64,000 nucleotides of DNA from Paramecium pentaurelia (Eukaryota > Ciliophora > Oligohymenophorea > Peniculida > Parameciidae), in NCBI GenBank assembly GCA_905183005.1, contig CAJJDO010000009.1, positions 299,891-363,890 of the forward strand, written 5' to 3'. Position numbers and translations under genes: made by a program. The notes beneath the pieces were generated by a model. The model saw only the letters and a list, made by a program, of their open reading frames with translations. It did no database searches and was not told the DNA's origin. Position 1 is the first letter of the stretch. Every line of letters begins with the position of its first letter. Positions 44,484 to 58,227 of this stretch are shown piece after piece.

Positions 44484-47400
44484 TCAAATGTACTCTTCAA
44501 TTTTTTTACAGACAATTTTAGTAAATTGATTATTTTAATTAAATAATTGGAAAATGGACTAGGCCTATATATTTTTAAATAATTATTTTTACATCAATTA
44601 AAATATTTATTCCAGTCATATCATAAGGAGATATTTTCATTACTTATTTCATTAATGAAATTGGTTCATTTCCTTAATACATTTCAAATATATCAACTGT
44701 GATTTTTTCAGTTGAATCTAATGTTTTAGCATAAATTAATAATCCTAATTCTAATGATTATAGATCTTAACTATTTTCAAAAAGTTGTAAAATTTTTTTA
44801 TTAAATTAAAATAGAGCTCTAATAATATCATAAATTTATAATCTATTAATTTAATCCAAATCCATTAACAAAGCTGTATATTTTGTAAATAATTCAGTTA
44901 ATAGGGGTCTTAAAAGAGCTTATTTCATAAAAAAAAATCCTTTTAAAGGATGTTTATTTTAACGGAACCATTCTAATAGATCTTCTTCTGCCTAATCAAT
45001 ATGTATCAAAGCTGTTGATATTTATCCTAATCTTACAAAACAATCAGATAATTATAGATAGAGTTATGGATATACATAATGACATGAAGATTAAAAGTTT
45101 TTACCTTAAATTTTATATCCAATCATGGCTTTTTCAGCAGCTTATATGCTCCAACTTAATATAGTAGTTTGAGTTATGCCTTTACTTACACTTTCATATA
45201 TTGTGATTAGATAATTTAAAACATTAATTTATGCAGTCATTTTGACATTGTCTTCTTCACTAAGTTCATTAATAATTATTAATTAACTCATTTTTTCTTT
45301 TAAACTATTTCTTTAATTGAGATATGCATGAAGCTATAATTATATATATATTTACTTATCTATCTTAATTTTTATAAACTTAATTAAATATAGAAGGAAG
45401 ATATTCAGGTTTTGAATAACTTAAAAATAATTAAGATAAAACTTTAAAAAGGTTATTTTATGTTGTAGGTTCTGTTATATCAAATAATAATTTAAATATT
45501 TCTTAAATTTTAGGAAAGTTTTAGTTCTCATCTTATAGATTAGTTATAATATCTATATAATGAATTAAATTCTCCTGTATGAATTATGTATCAATAATGT
45601 GAAAATATTAATCATCTGTTTCTTCAGGTTATATTTCAATTAATTTAACATCTACAATAGATGATATAAAATTCACATTATTTTCAATAACCTATAATAA
45701 TTATAATTTAGTTTTACATAACTAGTTTCATTTATTTATTTTAATACAAAATTTGATAATATTTTTAGAGAATATAGATAATCTAAAATATTTTATACTA
45801 AAGGTAAAGCTAATTCATAGTCTTGCATATTTATATAATATCTAACTAAAATATTTTTTATTATTGCTGAATAAGCAGTATTCTATTTAAATTCTATTTT
45901 TATAAATCTTTATATATTATAAATTGTACTTTTCAATTTCTTCCAAATTAATATTTCCTTGGGTAGTCTGTAAATATAACAGATATAATTAATATATACT
46001 TTTTAATTTATTATATTAAGGTGGTAATAGGTTGAAATTCTTAAATTAATCTTCTAACATATCAATATTAAATTAAATATCTAAATAAAAGAACTAATTA
46101 TAAATCACATATTATAAATTTAATAAAACATCTGAAGTTAAACTTCTAAAATCATTTTTCCTTTTAAATAATCTATCAAATGGTTCCAAATGAATCCATT
46201 TTTCTTCATTAACCTTTATTTAAAATAATAATAAATCTTCTTTAAAGGAAGGATGAGCATAATCAAATAGACTTACATTATATTCTATTAATTTAAATGT
46301 TTATAAAATTATTATATCTGCTAAATCTTTACGATCAATAGCAATATAATATTAAATTATAGCCAAGACAATTAAAGATGGTTTTAATTAATCATTATAT
46401 TTATCTATCAAACATTTAAGATCATCTTCTTCTTCTGATTCTATTAAATCCCTTATAGATAAATATGAACTTAGAATTTTATTAACTTAATTTGGTTTTG
46501 GATCAGATTTTAATTCTTTGATATCAAATGGTATCATTCTAATTTAAGATGCTTATACTCTTTTAGCATCTGCTTCAGATTAACATGATGCTTATTTCAT
46601 TGCCATTTCTCCTAAAAATAATAAATTCGAATCTTCAGTCAACATATTTTCAAAGTGTTTTTTAGAAAAAGAAAAAAATAGAGATAAAATATAATATAAT
46701 CTAAATTGCAATAATCCTTTAGAATGAAACCATGAATCAGAATCAATCGAGACTTCATTATGCAATTTTTATAATCTTTTTATCAAACTATTATTAATAA
46801 AATTACTATTAAGATTCTCTTTATTAATTTATTTCTAATTTAAAGATTTATGAAGTGGAACATAATTATCTAAATGAAGTAGTTAATGAATAGCTCTTAA
46901 TTCTAATAAAACAAATGGAAGAGTTAACTCTTTTTAATTTAATAATCTAATTAATATTTGTCTATTTTCTAATGATTACTCTAATACACTATAAGATATT
47001 AATTGTTTCCACATTAATTGATGATCATTACTATATTCAAGTTTGGAAGGTATGAAAAATGATTATTCAATCCATTTATTCATACTAATAACAATGTATT
47101 TACCAATTTCACATTCCTTATTAAATTCTATATATTCTTTAGGTATTTCATATCTTTATATAATTTTTAATTAAGATGAGAAATATTCATAAACAGGTGA
47201 ATTCACTTTATCTTATAAAAAATCAATGTAATTATTTTAAAATGTTTCTTTACCTCCATCGAACCATACAATTAATTATAAATATTTGTAATATAATAAT
47301 TGTAAACAGTAATTAGGTGAATCATCAAATTCTTTTTATAATTCAAAATTCTCTTCTTAAGCAATCTTTAATGCAGCATCTAAAGTTGGAGATTATTAAT

Positions 47401-50400
47401 TAAAATTGAATTAATTAGGTGTTAAATCATCTGGTTCTTCAACAACCTGTATTATTTTAGTTTAATTTTAAATAATCATAGTTTAAGTAGTTTATATATC
47501 CTCTAAAATTTAAGCAGAATAAACAAAATCTTAATTAAAATAGAGATATAATGAATGTAAAGCTTAAAATTATAAACAATATCTTTATAATTCTTTTTTC
47601 ACTTTTGTAATTATTTTTATATGTGAAGGATTTTTTCTAATATCTTTAATAAGTTATAATCTATCTTTTGATTATAAATCTATTTATGAATTAGAACGTG
47701 TTAACTTTCTTCTCAACATAATTTTTTATTCTGTATTTGTCAATTATTCTAATTTTACATTAAGAGATAATTATTTAATTAAATCATCTAAACTTTCAAC
47801 TGATCTCATTAAAGCATAATATAGCATTTCCAATTCTTTTATAAAATTAAATTTCATTTACAATAAAGTACCAAATTTTATATATATGATTAATAGAACA
47901 TTAAATGTAAATGATATATCAGAATGACTAGTTAAAATTTTATATTGATTTGTTACAAAATAACGATAAAATCCTTATTCAATTGAAGTTGCAGATGTAA
48001 ATTTATTATTACTTAATTAATCTTCTGCCAATTAAATCTCTTTCAATGCTTCCTTAAATTATTTCATTCTGAAATTTAAATTTATTTAATGAATTGAAAG
48101 AGTTAAAAAATCTATAAAATCTTCATCTTTTTTTCTATCTTTTATTTTTATCTCATCTTCTACATTAATTTCAACAAAACTTGATGTAATAGGTATTCTA
48201 TAGAGTAAATCATCAATTTATACATCTTCATATATCATTTATTAAAGTATACCCTTAAGAGGATGGGATGTATTTATTTTTACAAATCCAGATATTGCAT
48301 CAGGTACTGGTTTTAATAAAATCATTTCAATTATGACTTGTGCCAAATTTATTAAATCATCATCATCATTATGATTAGATCTGAATAAAATATAAGTTCT
48401 TTGATGAAATACAAAACTACTTAAATTTAAATCTCCACACTTTTATTATTTTATAATCTATAGACAAGCATGTAAAAATTCATATAATTCTTCTAATTTA
48501 TATTATATCCCATGAACTAACCTATATTTTATTACTTATTTTAAAGTTATTTAAGAATATACATGATATTTGATGATACAATATCCTTTTATATAGAAAT
48601 CATCAACTTAATCTACTAAATTACTAAGTCTAATTTTTAGTTCTCCCTCTAAATAACAAACTCCATAACTCTCTTAATTAGGCTTTTAATATTTAAATTA
48701 TTATTCATGTCTTATTTATAAAAATTATATTAATGATTTTTTACCTTACTAATCTTCACTAATCCAAGTTGTATTATTTAATTATCTTTTCAATTTAAAA
48801 TTTTCAATTGGAAATAGTTCTTCCTCAAAATATTACATTGAAAATTATTATAATTTTTAGTATTAATGATCAAATATGTAAGTATCCCTAAAACTATCAA
48901 CTATAAATGTAAATATATCAGATTTCTTTTTATTTATGTAATAATCAATAATATTAAATTATCTTGTAGAAAGTGGAATTTCAAATCTCTCTTTGGCACT
49001 TTAAATATAAAAATAAAATACTTATATTATAATGATAGATATCCCCTAATTAAAGTATCTAATCCAATATATTAAATTTTTGCTGGATCTCCTAAAGATT
49101 TTGCAAGTTTTTCTTTTAAATCTGTCTCTCCTTTAATTTTTTCAATTAATTTGGCTTTGGAAAGAAAGTCTAATGCAATTTTAAATGATGGTTCCCTTTA
49201 GCATTATCTTCTATATTAACTAAACCAAACTCCTTTTATTTTTAATAGTAAAACCTTTCTACTATAAAGCCAAGTGTGTTTATTGATATAATTTTTTTAT
49301 TTATCCTTTAAGATACTTAATTCTTCTATATCTTCTTTAATATTGATATGACTCGTATGTCTTTTGGAATTCTAAAGTAATTTAAACTCTTTTCTAAATT
49401 TATTTTTTGCCTTTTCTTTATATAATTCTTAGATTGTCTATTAATTCTTTTTAAAGACAGTTAATTTTCTATAATCTAGATTTCTAAAGTATAAGGTTTT
49501 TCTTCTCATAAATACAAATCTACATGCAATTTTGAGATCAGACCAGATTAATTTATGAGAATTTAATAATACTTTTTAATACAAAAATTCTTATGCAGAT
49601 TGCAACTTTTTTTTATCTGATCTTTTCCATTTTTTTATTTCAAAAATATAATTATTTTTTCTACGTTAGAAATATTTTTAAATTGTTTATTAAGACATTA
49701 CTTAATCAAATAAAGCACTAATTTATCTATTAACAACTTATTTTTATTCTTTTTTATTTTCCTTTTCTTCCTTAAATTAGAATTTTTGTTTTCCAAATTT
49801 TTCTTCAAAAGGAATACTTAATACTTATTTAGATTCTTGAATTTTTTAAAAAGAACCTATTGGCAATTTTTAATTTGATTCAATAGGTAATTTTTGATAT
49901 GATCCTATAAAAGTTCTTCTTTAATTATTTTCTATATTTTTTGTTGATCTTAATTAACAATTATCTATAGTTTTAGTTGTTTTATATTGGTTATTCTCTA
50001 TAACTTTATTTGATTTTAATTTATCTTTTTTTTATACTTCACAAAACTTTTCCATATAGCTTAAATCATAATGATCAAATAATTCATCTTCAGAACTAAT
50101 TGTTTAAAATTCTCCTTTAATTTCAATATTTGTTGAACCAAAGACTTTGAATAAAGGGAATTTCTTTAAATTTTCTGAGCTTTTCATCAAAGCCTTAGCC
50201 TAAGTTTTTTTAAATTATTCAATAGTACTTTTAATTAAGTATTTTTATCTTTATAAAAATAAACCTAATTCAAAAGGAATTTATCCTAATATTCCATTTA
50301 TAATGAAATTCATCATAAAATTACTAATTAAGAATGTTAAATATATTAAAATCAACTCATCCCCATACTTAAAACTATAATCAATAATCATTTATCCTGT

Positions 50401-53400
50401 ATTAGTTAGAATACAAACATAATTAATTAATTCTAATATACTATTCCAAACTCCTAAAGATGAATTATTTTATGGCCATGGTCTCTAAAGATAATAAATA
50501 AATTTAGCTTTATCTGCTTACATTTGAGCAATATTCTAAACCCAAAGAAGAAAAAAACTAAAAGGGAATGTATAACCAAAAATGGATAATAATGTATTTT
50601 ATAAAAAAATCTCCATATAATCTTCTAAAGTTCCATATCTTTCTTAACTTTTAGCATAATTTTATCTATTTGATTATTCTTCTATATATTTATTTATTTC
50701 AATTTCATCAAAAGTATATTTAAATATTGGAATCTTTTTAACATAATAGAGTAATTTCATAATTTTGAATGTTTTAAATACAAATATCCAAATAATCATA
50801 GTAGCAAAATGATATTAAACATGATCAGAACAATTAGTTTCTTTGCAATACAAATCGAAAGGTCCATTTAAGAATGCAATAACAATTAAGGGTCCAACAT
50901 AAGAAACAAAATATAAAACATATTTTTTAACTATAAAGCTTTCTTCATAATCTTTAACAGATTTTTAATTTTCAAAATCTGTTAAATGAATTGAAATAAT
51001 ATCATATACTTTATCTAAAAATTAAATGATAACAATATTTATTGAAGCTGTGACTAGAATTTCAAAGAATCCACTCTATAAAGTTTATATATTCTAAAAT
51101 TATGTCTTAAGAGTTGTTGTTAATATATATAATGCTATCATAATTGCTGCATATAATCCAATAATGAATAATAATGTAGAAGTAGCAAATAGCATACGTG
51201 TAAATAATTCAAATGAATTAATTCCAATAGAATTCATATAATCATTTTCAACAGATCTTTTATAATTTCCTATAAAATTACTTCTCTATTTTGAGATTTC
51301 TTCTTTAGCTGTTTAACCAAATTAGATATTAAATATCAATTATTTCTTTTACCAAAGTACAACAAATAGATTTGTCCATTAAATTTATAAAAATGCAAAA
51401 ATAATTCTCAATAAATAATAGAGATCACTTTCACTATCTTATATTACCCATTAAATTAAATTACATGCCAAAGCTATAAAAGCAATTTTTAATAACATTT
51501 ATGTATAATATGTTGTGTAATAAAAATAAAGACCAATTTTTTCACCATAATATTCACAAATTTGATTAATAGGAGTACTCCAAGGTTTAGTTATATTGAA
51601 TGCCCATTCATATTCTAGATGATACATTTTCTTTCTATAAAAATCTTCTTCTACATTTTCTTATTATGAAATAGTTTAATGTCCAAATAATTCATAATGA
51701 TCATTAACACAAAATAAGGATATTACAACTTTTTTACTTATTAAATCATTCATTTAAAATAATGAATTTATTGATTATTCAACCAATTTCAAACGTTCTG
51801 AAGAAGAAAACAATGAAATCTTTTTTTCTTCATTTATCTAATATTTACACCAACACATCTTATGTTAATATTTCATAGTTGTAGAACAAGTTTTTGTTGG
51901 CTTTGTAAAAATAACATATGAATCTAATCTTTCAAAATGTATCATATCCCAAAAATTGAAAAGTACTTTACCTTCTGTATTAGCTACTTTTAATGCTTCC
52001 TCAAAAATTCTAAAATATTTTTATGCTAATCTTTCTTGCTTAAATAATTTTAATAATTTAGTTGTTAATTTATCAGAGTTTACAAAAAATCTAGAATATT
52101 CTTATATCACTTCAAAAACCTTTTCTTGTATCTTTTTAACTTCTTATTAATGTAACCAATTTTATTTATCCTTAATATTTTATTTTGTTAATTTCTTTAC
52201 TTAATCATTTTTATTGTTTCTAATTATATATAATTCATAAGGTGTTAATTATTTATTTATTAAAGCTGCTATATCACTATTGATTACATTCTTAACTCTA
52301 ATACTTCTTAATTCTTTTTCAAGATGGACAAGATATTAATAATATGCAAACCATTAAAGATCAGTAGGTTATTCATCATCATCTTAAATATCCAATTTAC
52401 CATATTAAAATAATTAATTACTTATTCTACTTTAATTTACTTCTCTAGCAACTCTTTTGAAATTTATATCTTCTATTAAATTTATGATCTTAGGTCTTAA
52501 ATATAGAAACATATCTGTCAAATCATCATAATCATCTGGCTTCCATAATCTATTATTTAATCTTAGAGGTCTAAAGCTAGTATCAACTGGTTCTAAAGAA
52601 AATAAATCAGAAAAGCAAAAATTTAATTTTTTTTTCATTTTTTATTTTTCAGCCATTGTTTTTAGATTATCTTCAGTTGCATATAATTTACAAAATATAT
52701 ATTTTCCATCTTCTGAAATTGAATTATATACATTATATCCAGTTAATAATAATTAGACAATGATGATATTTCTCATTAAAGTAAGAAAGTCTGAAGTATC
52801 TTATTAATTTCGAGACCATTTTCCATTAGCAAATGTTAGAAATCCTCCATTTTTCATTTTTCTTGGTGTGATCCTCTTCAAAATATTATAATCAATATCC
52901 AAAATTTCATTTAATTTTTATCTTATATTATTCATTTAGTCAGTTTTATTATTTAATAATTCTTTAAAGTTTTAAATTAACTTATTAAGCTTATCCATTT
53001 TTTATGGTTAATGATTTTGTGTTTCTTATTATTTTTTCTGAGTTGCCTCATATATAGGTTCATTATTTTCACTTATTTATTAATGAATGTTATCTAATAA
53101 ATATAAATCTTAATGAGTTGCTTTTAATTAAGAATTTTAAGTGAATGCAAATCTAACTTTTGTAATTTTATTAGGTTCAAGATTTGTTAATACTCCTTCT
53201 ACAGCCTTAAAAAATATTTTATTTTCAATATTATTTCTATCTAATTTCAAAATTCTTTCAATATATAACATAGATTCTAATGCTGTCATTGTATCATATG
53301 ATTCACAATGTTTAAAATCAGGGTTTGGAAATCTAAAATATTAAATTGAAATCAAAACCTTAAAATAGCATCTGGTAACATCTAATCATTAAAACTATCA

Positions 53401-53654
53401 ACATTATCACTCCATTTCTAACTTAATTTTATTTCATCTTTATGAGTTAATTATCTTCCAAGTAACATTTAGACATATATTTCATATTTTTGAAGAAATT
53501 TTGCAATTACTCTGAATTCCTTAACTTACTTATTATCAATAGTTTTATCTCTCTCTCTTTTAGATCTAACAAAATTTTCAAAATTATTGATGCTTTACAC
53601 CTTACTTTGATGAGAAAGTATTTCACTTGAAGGCGACAAAGAAAAATAACTCAT
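44484..53654 (-). CDS. Giant TMEM16 (anoctamin)-like protein with a very long C-terminal region, 3007 aa
   Basis: Introns 53333-53358 (26), 48999-49021 (23), 45908-45929 (22), 45692-45717 (26), 45334-45355 (22) and 44565-44592 (28 nt); exons total 3008 codons. Residues about 690-1110 form the TMEM16 channel/scramblase core: EYYGEKIGLYF, LYNK-like FLDKVYDIISIHLTDFENQ, ERYGTLEDYMEIFLQ, SLGVWNSILELINYVCILTN. The N-terminal 680 residues are soluble. After the membrane part come a Gln/Lys-rich linker, an IQ-like segment (SQQTIQKYFQRRKNNY, about 1310) and about 1650 residues of helical, unrecognised sequence. The join near 48.8-49.1 kb is supported by continuous frame across a 23-nt intron; two separate genes (second start 48838) is the alternative. 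Family members move chloride or scramble lipids; activity here is untested. Confidence 0.72.
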
Positions 53655-53887
53655 ATATTTAATTCACAATTTTAAATATAAAATGGTTGATTATTTAAGT
53701 CTTTTATTTTAAACAATAATTTGTTTTACGATAACAAGATATTAAATATCATTCAGATTCTCATTTTTTTAACTGATATTATTAATAAGAAATCTAATAA
53801 TATGTTTTTTTGAATTACTATTTATTTAATAAAAAATCATTTTAAATTGGATTTTATTATTTAGATTATAAAACAAAATAATCAAAA

Positions 53888-55667
53888 TCATGACTCCATA
53901 TTACTGATTTAAAATTTAACATTTCTTGATATATTATCTATATTTTCTTTTAATACATTTAATAAATATTCCTTCTCATTAATTGTAATATTTGCATTCT
54001 CTATTTCATCTGTCATTAAATCTAGATCTTCTAACATTCTATCTATTCTTCTCATAAATAAATTCAATTTCGAAATAATTATTTCCTTATCATCATCTTA
54101 TTCATCATTTCTTACAGATTTACTAATTTCTTCCTATTCTTTTTAAATTTAATCTAAAATTTCATCTTTGATTTTTTCTTCTTAATTATTTTCTCTTTTT
54201 CTTTAAGCATTTATTTCATCATATCCTTCCATAATTATTGCTATTAGTACACTTTATACTGCTGTAAAAAAGACTATCATAAATACAATAAGATATATTT
54301 AACCTATTATTCCTATTGGTTTAACTAAATTAAATGATTCTAAATATATATTATTAATATATACCTAATAAAATATCACCATTTGATAATGAAAATAATG
54401 ATAAAATTGTATCTATTGTTGATTAGAAATAATTATATTTCCAAAATATGGCCTAAGCTAAATATACAAATCCAAAAAAAAATGGTAAAATACTGAATAT
54501 AAACATAGCAATATTCTTACTTGATTTCTTTAATGTCCAAGTTACAATACTTATATCCTAAAAATATTCCAAATATTATAATAGCATTAACCAAGATAAA
54601 AAGCAACCAAATCCCATCATCATAATTTAGAATTTATAAATAGATAAATCATTTGTCAATATTTAATCCATTATTGCTATAGTTGCTCCCACTACTTAGA
54701 AAAAACCTCCTAAAGCATTTAAAATATACCAATTATTAAAGACCTTAACATCTTATTAATAATCAACAGTCCTCCAAGCTTGTGAAAATTTAACACCAAC
54801 TTAGGGTCCCTATTATATAATATCTTATTAATCATTTAATGGTTAAGTCTCTACAATATTTTTTATGTCTTTATACATTTATTTATTATACATATATTCA
54901 GATCCTATATCATATAGATATTATATTGTTGTGTAAATTGAAATACCACCTAAGATTAGTACAATAAAATGAATAAGCAAAAAGTCTTACCCACTTTATT
55001 TCTTTTAATCTTCAGGACAATTACTATTCCCTGTTTCTATTTTTGCATATATAACACCTATTTTATCAAAATTATATGTAATTTTGAAATTCCAATTTGT
55101 ACAAGATTCAACTCCTTCTATATCTCTGAAATTTATAAAATTATATATCTTATTCCCTTGAAATTCCATTAGTTAAACATTTTCAATAAAATTTTTGATA
55201 GAATGGACATCTTTAATATCAAATGGTTCTATAAAACCTTCATCTATGTCTACATTGAATACAGTTTAATTTGCATTATCAGTGTCAAATTAAGAATAGA
55301 AAATATTAAAATTAAACTCTGATAAACTTATGTTAACATTTTAAAATAACATATCTTCTAAACCATTAAGATTATCCATCATTGTAATTAACTATTATTG
55401 AAAGTCATCAAAGTTATAAAATTATTATACATCACTATCCTCTTCTAATCCAAGTAGAATGTTCTTTAAAATCATATGTTAAGCTCTACTTTAAGCAGTT
55501 AATTGATCCAACACATTAAGAACTTGAACAGTTGTAAAAACTATCAATAAAGTGTGTAAAATCATTTGACAAGGGAATTAATTGTATAATTCATATTTTT
55601 GTAATGGTGACAAGGTTAGCTTTTACTAATAATCCATATTAAATGATTTTTGTTCACTTGTACTCAT
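53888..55667 (-). CDS. Mucolipin-type TRP cation channel (TRPML)
   Basis: A 584-aa protein, size typical of mucolipins, one intron 54340-54364 (25 nt). An N-terminal cytosolic part contains the first membrane span (MILHTLLIVFTTVQVL), a large lumenal domain with Cys (SCTNWNFKITYNFDK) follows, then membrane segments LIHFIVLILGGISIY, MMGFGCFLSWLMLLQYLEYF, FIFSILPFFFGFVYLAQAIFW. The pore helix and filter region is TILSLFSLSNGDIL. A last span (IIGQIYLIVFMIVFF) and an acidic coiled-coil tail follow. Mucolipins release cations from endolysosomes and respond to phosphoinositides. Animal channels have two Asp after NG; here the second is Ile. The protein should act in endomembrane or surface calcium signalling. 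Confidence 0.88.
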
Positions 55668-55701
55668 ATTAATTTATAATTAATATAGAATTAACAAATA
55701 A

Positions 55702-56561
55702 TCACATTTATATATATCTATTTAGGAATTTCCTGTGAAAATCACTTCTAACAGCATCATTAATAAATCTTTATTTTTCTTTTACTTCCAGTCTAGACTG
55801 ATTTTTGAAAATAGTATCTTCATACCATCTAAAATAGATAATTTATGAAAATAATACTTTTTCTTTAGAGAATAATCCTCACTTATTAATAAAGGATTTC
55901 CTTTAATAATTTCATCTTCTCTATTCTTTTCCAAATATTCTTATTTCTCTAAAAACTATTTATAAAAAAATGTATTACTTTCTTTTTTTCTTCAATTTCT
56001 CTTTATTCTTTTATTTTTTAATACTCTCTCATTAATAATTCATCATCATCTTCTTCATCACTTGAGGAAGATGAACTTTCTTCAATTTTTAATTCTTATT
56101 ATTATACTATAGGCTTTTCTGGTTTTTGTGCATTGTCTTCATCATCTGAAGATTTAATAAAATCTTTATCATCTGCATCTTAAGGATAAATTTCCTTTTC
56201 TTCCATTTTAATTTTTTTTAATATCATAGGTTCTTAAACATCTTTATTTTAATCTAATTAATAATTTAAAAATGTTTCTACTTTTTTATGTTGCTTCTAT
56301 GGCTAATGAAGTTTCAGAGACTCCCAAAGCCTTTAATTCTCTTTATCTTCTTCCTTCCTCCTCTCTTTTTATTAAGTCCATCTTAAAATCTTTTTACTCC
56401 AATTCTGCCTATGTACCTTATCCAGGTTTTCTCATTTTCAATATTAAATAAGCAGGTAGATCTTTTGAATGATAGGATCTTGAATGAACAAGCATTTTGT
56501 TTCCACCTTATTCACTTCCACCTATAGCAGGTCTGTATGTTGGTCTATGAGCTGTTGTCAT
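55702..56561 (-). CDS. CWC15: Spliceosome component CWC15 (Cwf15)
   Basis: A 259-aa protein, with introns 56254-56281 (28), 55956-55978 (23) and 55829-55857 (29 nt). The start MTTAHRPTYRPAIGGSEQGG is nearly invariant in the family, followed by SKDLPAYLILKMRKPGQG. A middle acidic/Ser stretch (SSSSSSDEEDDDELL) matches the family's central region. The C-terminus KKKWYEDTIFKN..RFINDAVRSDFHRKFLNRYI is the conserved end. It belongs to the Prp19-associated (NTC-related) proteins of the catalytic spliceosome in the nucleus. CWC2, another such factor, lies 1.7 kb upstream on the same strand. Confidence 0.96.
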
Positions 56562-56597
56562 AAAAAAAAATATATAATTAAAATAATAAACAATAAT

Positions 56598-57528
56598 TCA
56601 TCTTCTTTTTCTTTTTAGAATTTTTTTCATGCTTCCTTTAAGTTTGGATCCTAATGGTTTCTTTATCTTCTTTGTTCCTTTATTGAGCACTTTATTAATA
56701 GTCTCAAATTCTTAAAAATCATCAAGCCTAGTCACATTGGCCTTTCTTTCAGCTATTCTTTCCCTTCTTTTTTCATCTCTGGTTGTTGGCAATCTAGTCA
56801 TATGATCTTCTTCATATTTTCTTTTTTCTATTTATTTTTCATCTTCAGCTCTTCCATAATATAATTATTATAAGTCTCTTTCAGTCATTTCTTTTGGTTT
56901 ATCAGTCTAATTGAATCATGATATAAATCTATACTTCTTAATCATCCAATATACTCCTAATTAAATTAGCTTTTTTTTATGTTTTTCTAAGTTCTTCCCT
57001 TCTTTCTTACTTTTATTTATTTAAATCATTTTTTGAAAGAGTTGCTGCAAGTTTTGGTGGTACATACTTTTAATTTGGATTACTAGCTTTATCAATGGTT
57101 TCATCTTTATGTAGATTCTCTATTCTAGGTTTTAAGGATAATTTCTCAACTTAATCCACAACTTAGTCATCTTCATTAGTCTAAGTGTCTTAATATTTTG
57201 ATAATTTGTCTATGGAATATTATAATTTTTTTTAAGCTTAAATAATTTTCTGCAATAAAATTTTATCTTCTATTAACTAATCAATAGGAAACTCATCCAA
57301 ATTTCCATAATTTAGTTTATGTAATAAGTACATATTTAAATGAATTAAATATTTAGTCATTGTTGCATTTTTTGCTCGTAAATATTAGGAAATATTATTT
57401 TTATTTTCTGTTGTGCAAGTGATAACATGCAGATTATCAATAGATTATAATTGATCATTAATAGTAGAAACCAAATCAGAATAGACAGGAAAATCTTCAT
57501 TAAAGTAGGTTAAACCACCACTCATTAT
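56598..57528 (-). CDS. NGDN: Neuroguidin/Lcp5-like (Sas10/Utp3/C1D family)
   Basis: A 300-aa protein, one intron 56907-56934 (28 nt). The N-terminal third is the helical Sas10/Utp3 domain (AKNATMTKYLIHLNMYLLHKLN). Then come the family marker NQKYVPPKLAATL, a charged helix, and a C-terminal block with DHMTRLPTTRDERR-like order (here EEDHMTRLPTTRDEKRRE) and a strongly basic tail (LKGSMKKILKRKRR). Lcp5/neuroguidin acts in the nucleolus in small-subunit rRNA processing. The gene sits between CWC15 (36 bp) and an acylated protein gene on the same strand. Confidence 0.9.
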
Positions 57529-57583
57529 ATAAATTAATTTATGAAATATGAAATAAAAAAAAATACAAAACTATATACTATGA

Positions 57584-58188
57584 TCATTCCAAATTAAATT
57601 ACACCTTTCTAAAAGTGCTATCTGCATTATTTTATTAATTTCTAAATCTACTATACTTCATCTCTTATTTTAAAATGCTTTTACAAGACTTTTCATCTAG
57701 TTACCCTCCTCTTTAACTATCTTACATAAATGAATCTTCCTCTCTTGGAGATGAGATATTTTTTAGATTTAGTTATTGTTCAGTAACAGATTACAGTTTT
57801 TTAAGCCTACTAGAATCAAAAGATTTTAAAGAGTTTTTAGCTTCAAATGCAACTATAGGAGAATCATTTTATCTTTTTTTCCCTAAGGTGCAAGATGACT
57901 TAAAAATCTGCTCATCTTTTTCAACTTGCCCTATAAATTAAATTTCTTTCAAGGATTAGTATTGTTCCGATTTTTTACTTTATTGGGACCTTAGTTCTGG
58001 AAAAGCAGGAGTTCCACAATCTTCTGTTTTTTTGTAGCTATGTTTTACTTACTAAACTCTTTAAAGAAATTAATAAAATTTTGATACTCTTATAATTTTG
58101 CAGACTATTAATTCGAATCTTGACCTATAACTATCTCTTAGACTTCCTCATTTTATACAATTTTGTTACAACATTAAGCACTACCCAT
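57584..58188 (-). CDS. Acylation-signal protein (MGSAQCC), 194 aa
   Basis: Start MGSAQCCNKI fits N-myristoylation (Gly2, then Ser/Ala) plus palmitoylation of the Cys pair, predicting membrane attachment. One very short intron at 58038-58057 (20 nt, GTT donor) is needed to keep the frame. The rest is hydrophilic, rich in Ser, Lys, Glu and Gln, with no domain recognised. An antisense frame on the plus strand (from 57675) is also open but lacks a stop before entering the next gene; I rejected it. Start is 39 bp from the CWC2 stop. Function unknown; similar N-termini occur at 4168 and 62943. Confidence 0.68.
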
Positions 58189-58227
58189 ATTATAAAATAA
58201 TTATGTAATATAAAATGATGTAAATTA

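Noticed and set aside
44497..44592. Earlier stop at 44497-44499 for the giant gene without the 28-nt intron
   Set aside because: The unspliced ending reads like A/T noise; the GTAAAA..TATATAG segment is a standard intron and its removal gives a more protein-like end at 44484.
44484..48838. A separate gene starting at 48838
   Set aside because: The upstream spliced frame from the TMEM16 part continues into it without TGA, and no gene boundary is visible; kept as the alternative model in the feature.
57675..58188. Open plus-strand frame antisense to the MGSAQCC gene
   Set aside because: It has no stop before entering the CWC2 gene, no motifs, and the minus-strand reading gives a clean spliced frame with start and TGA.
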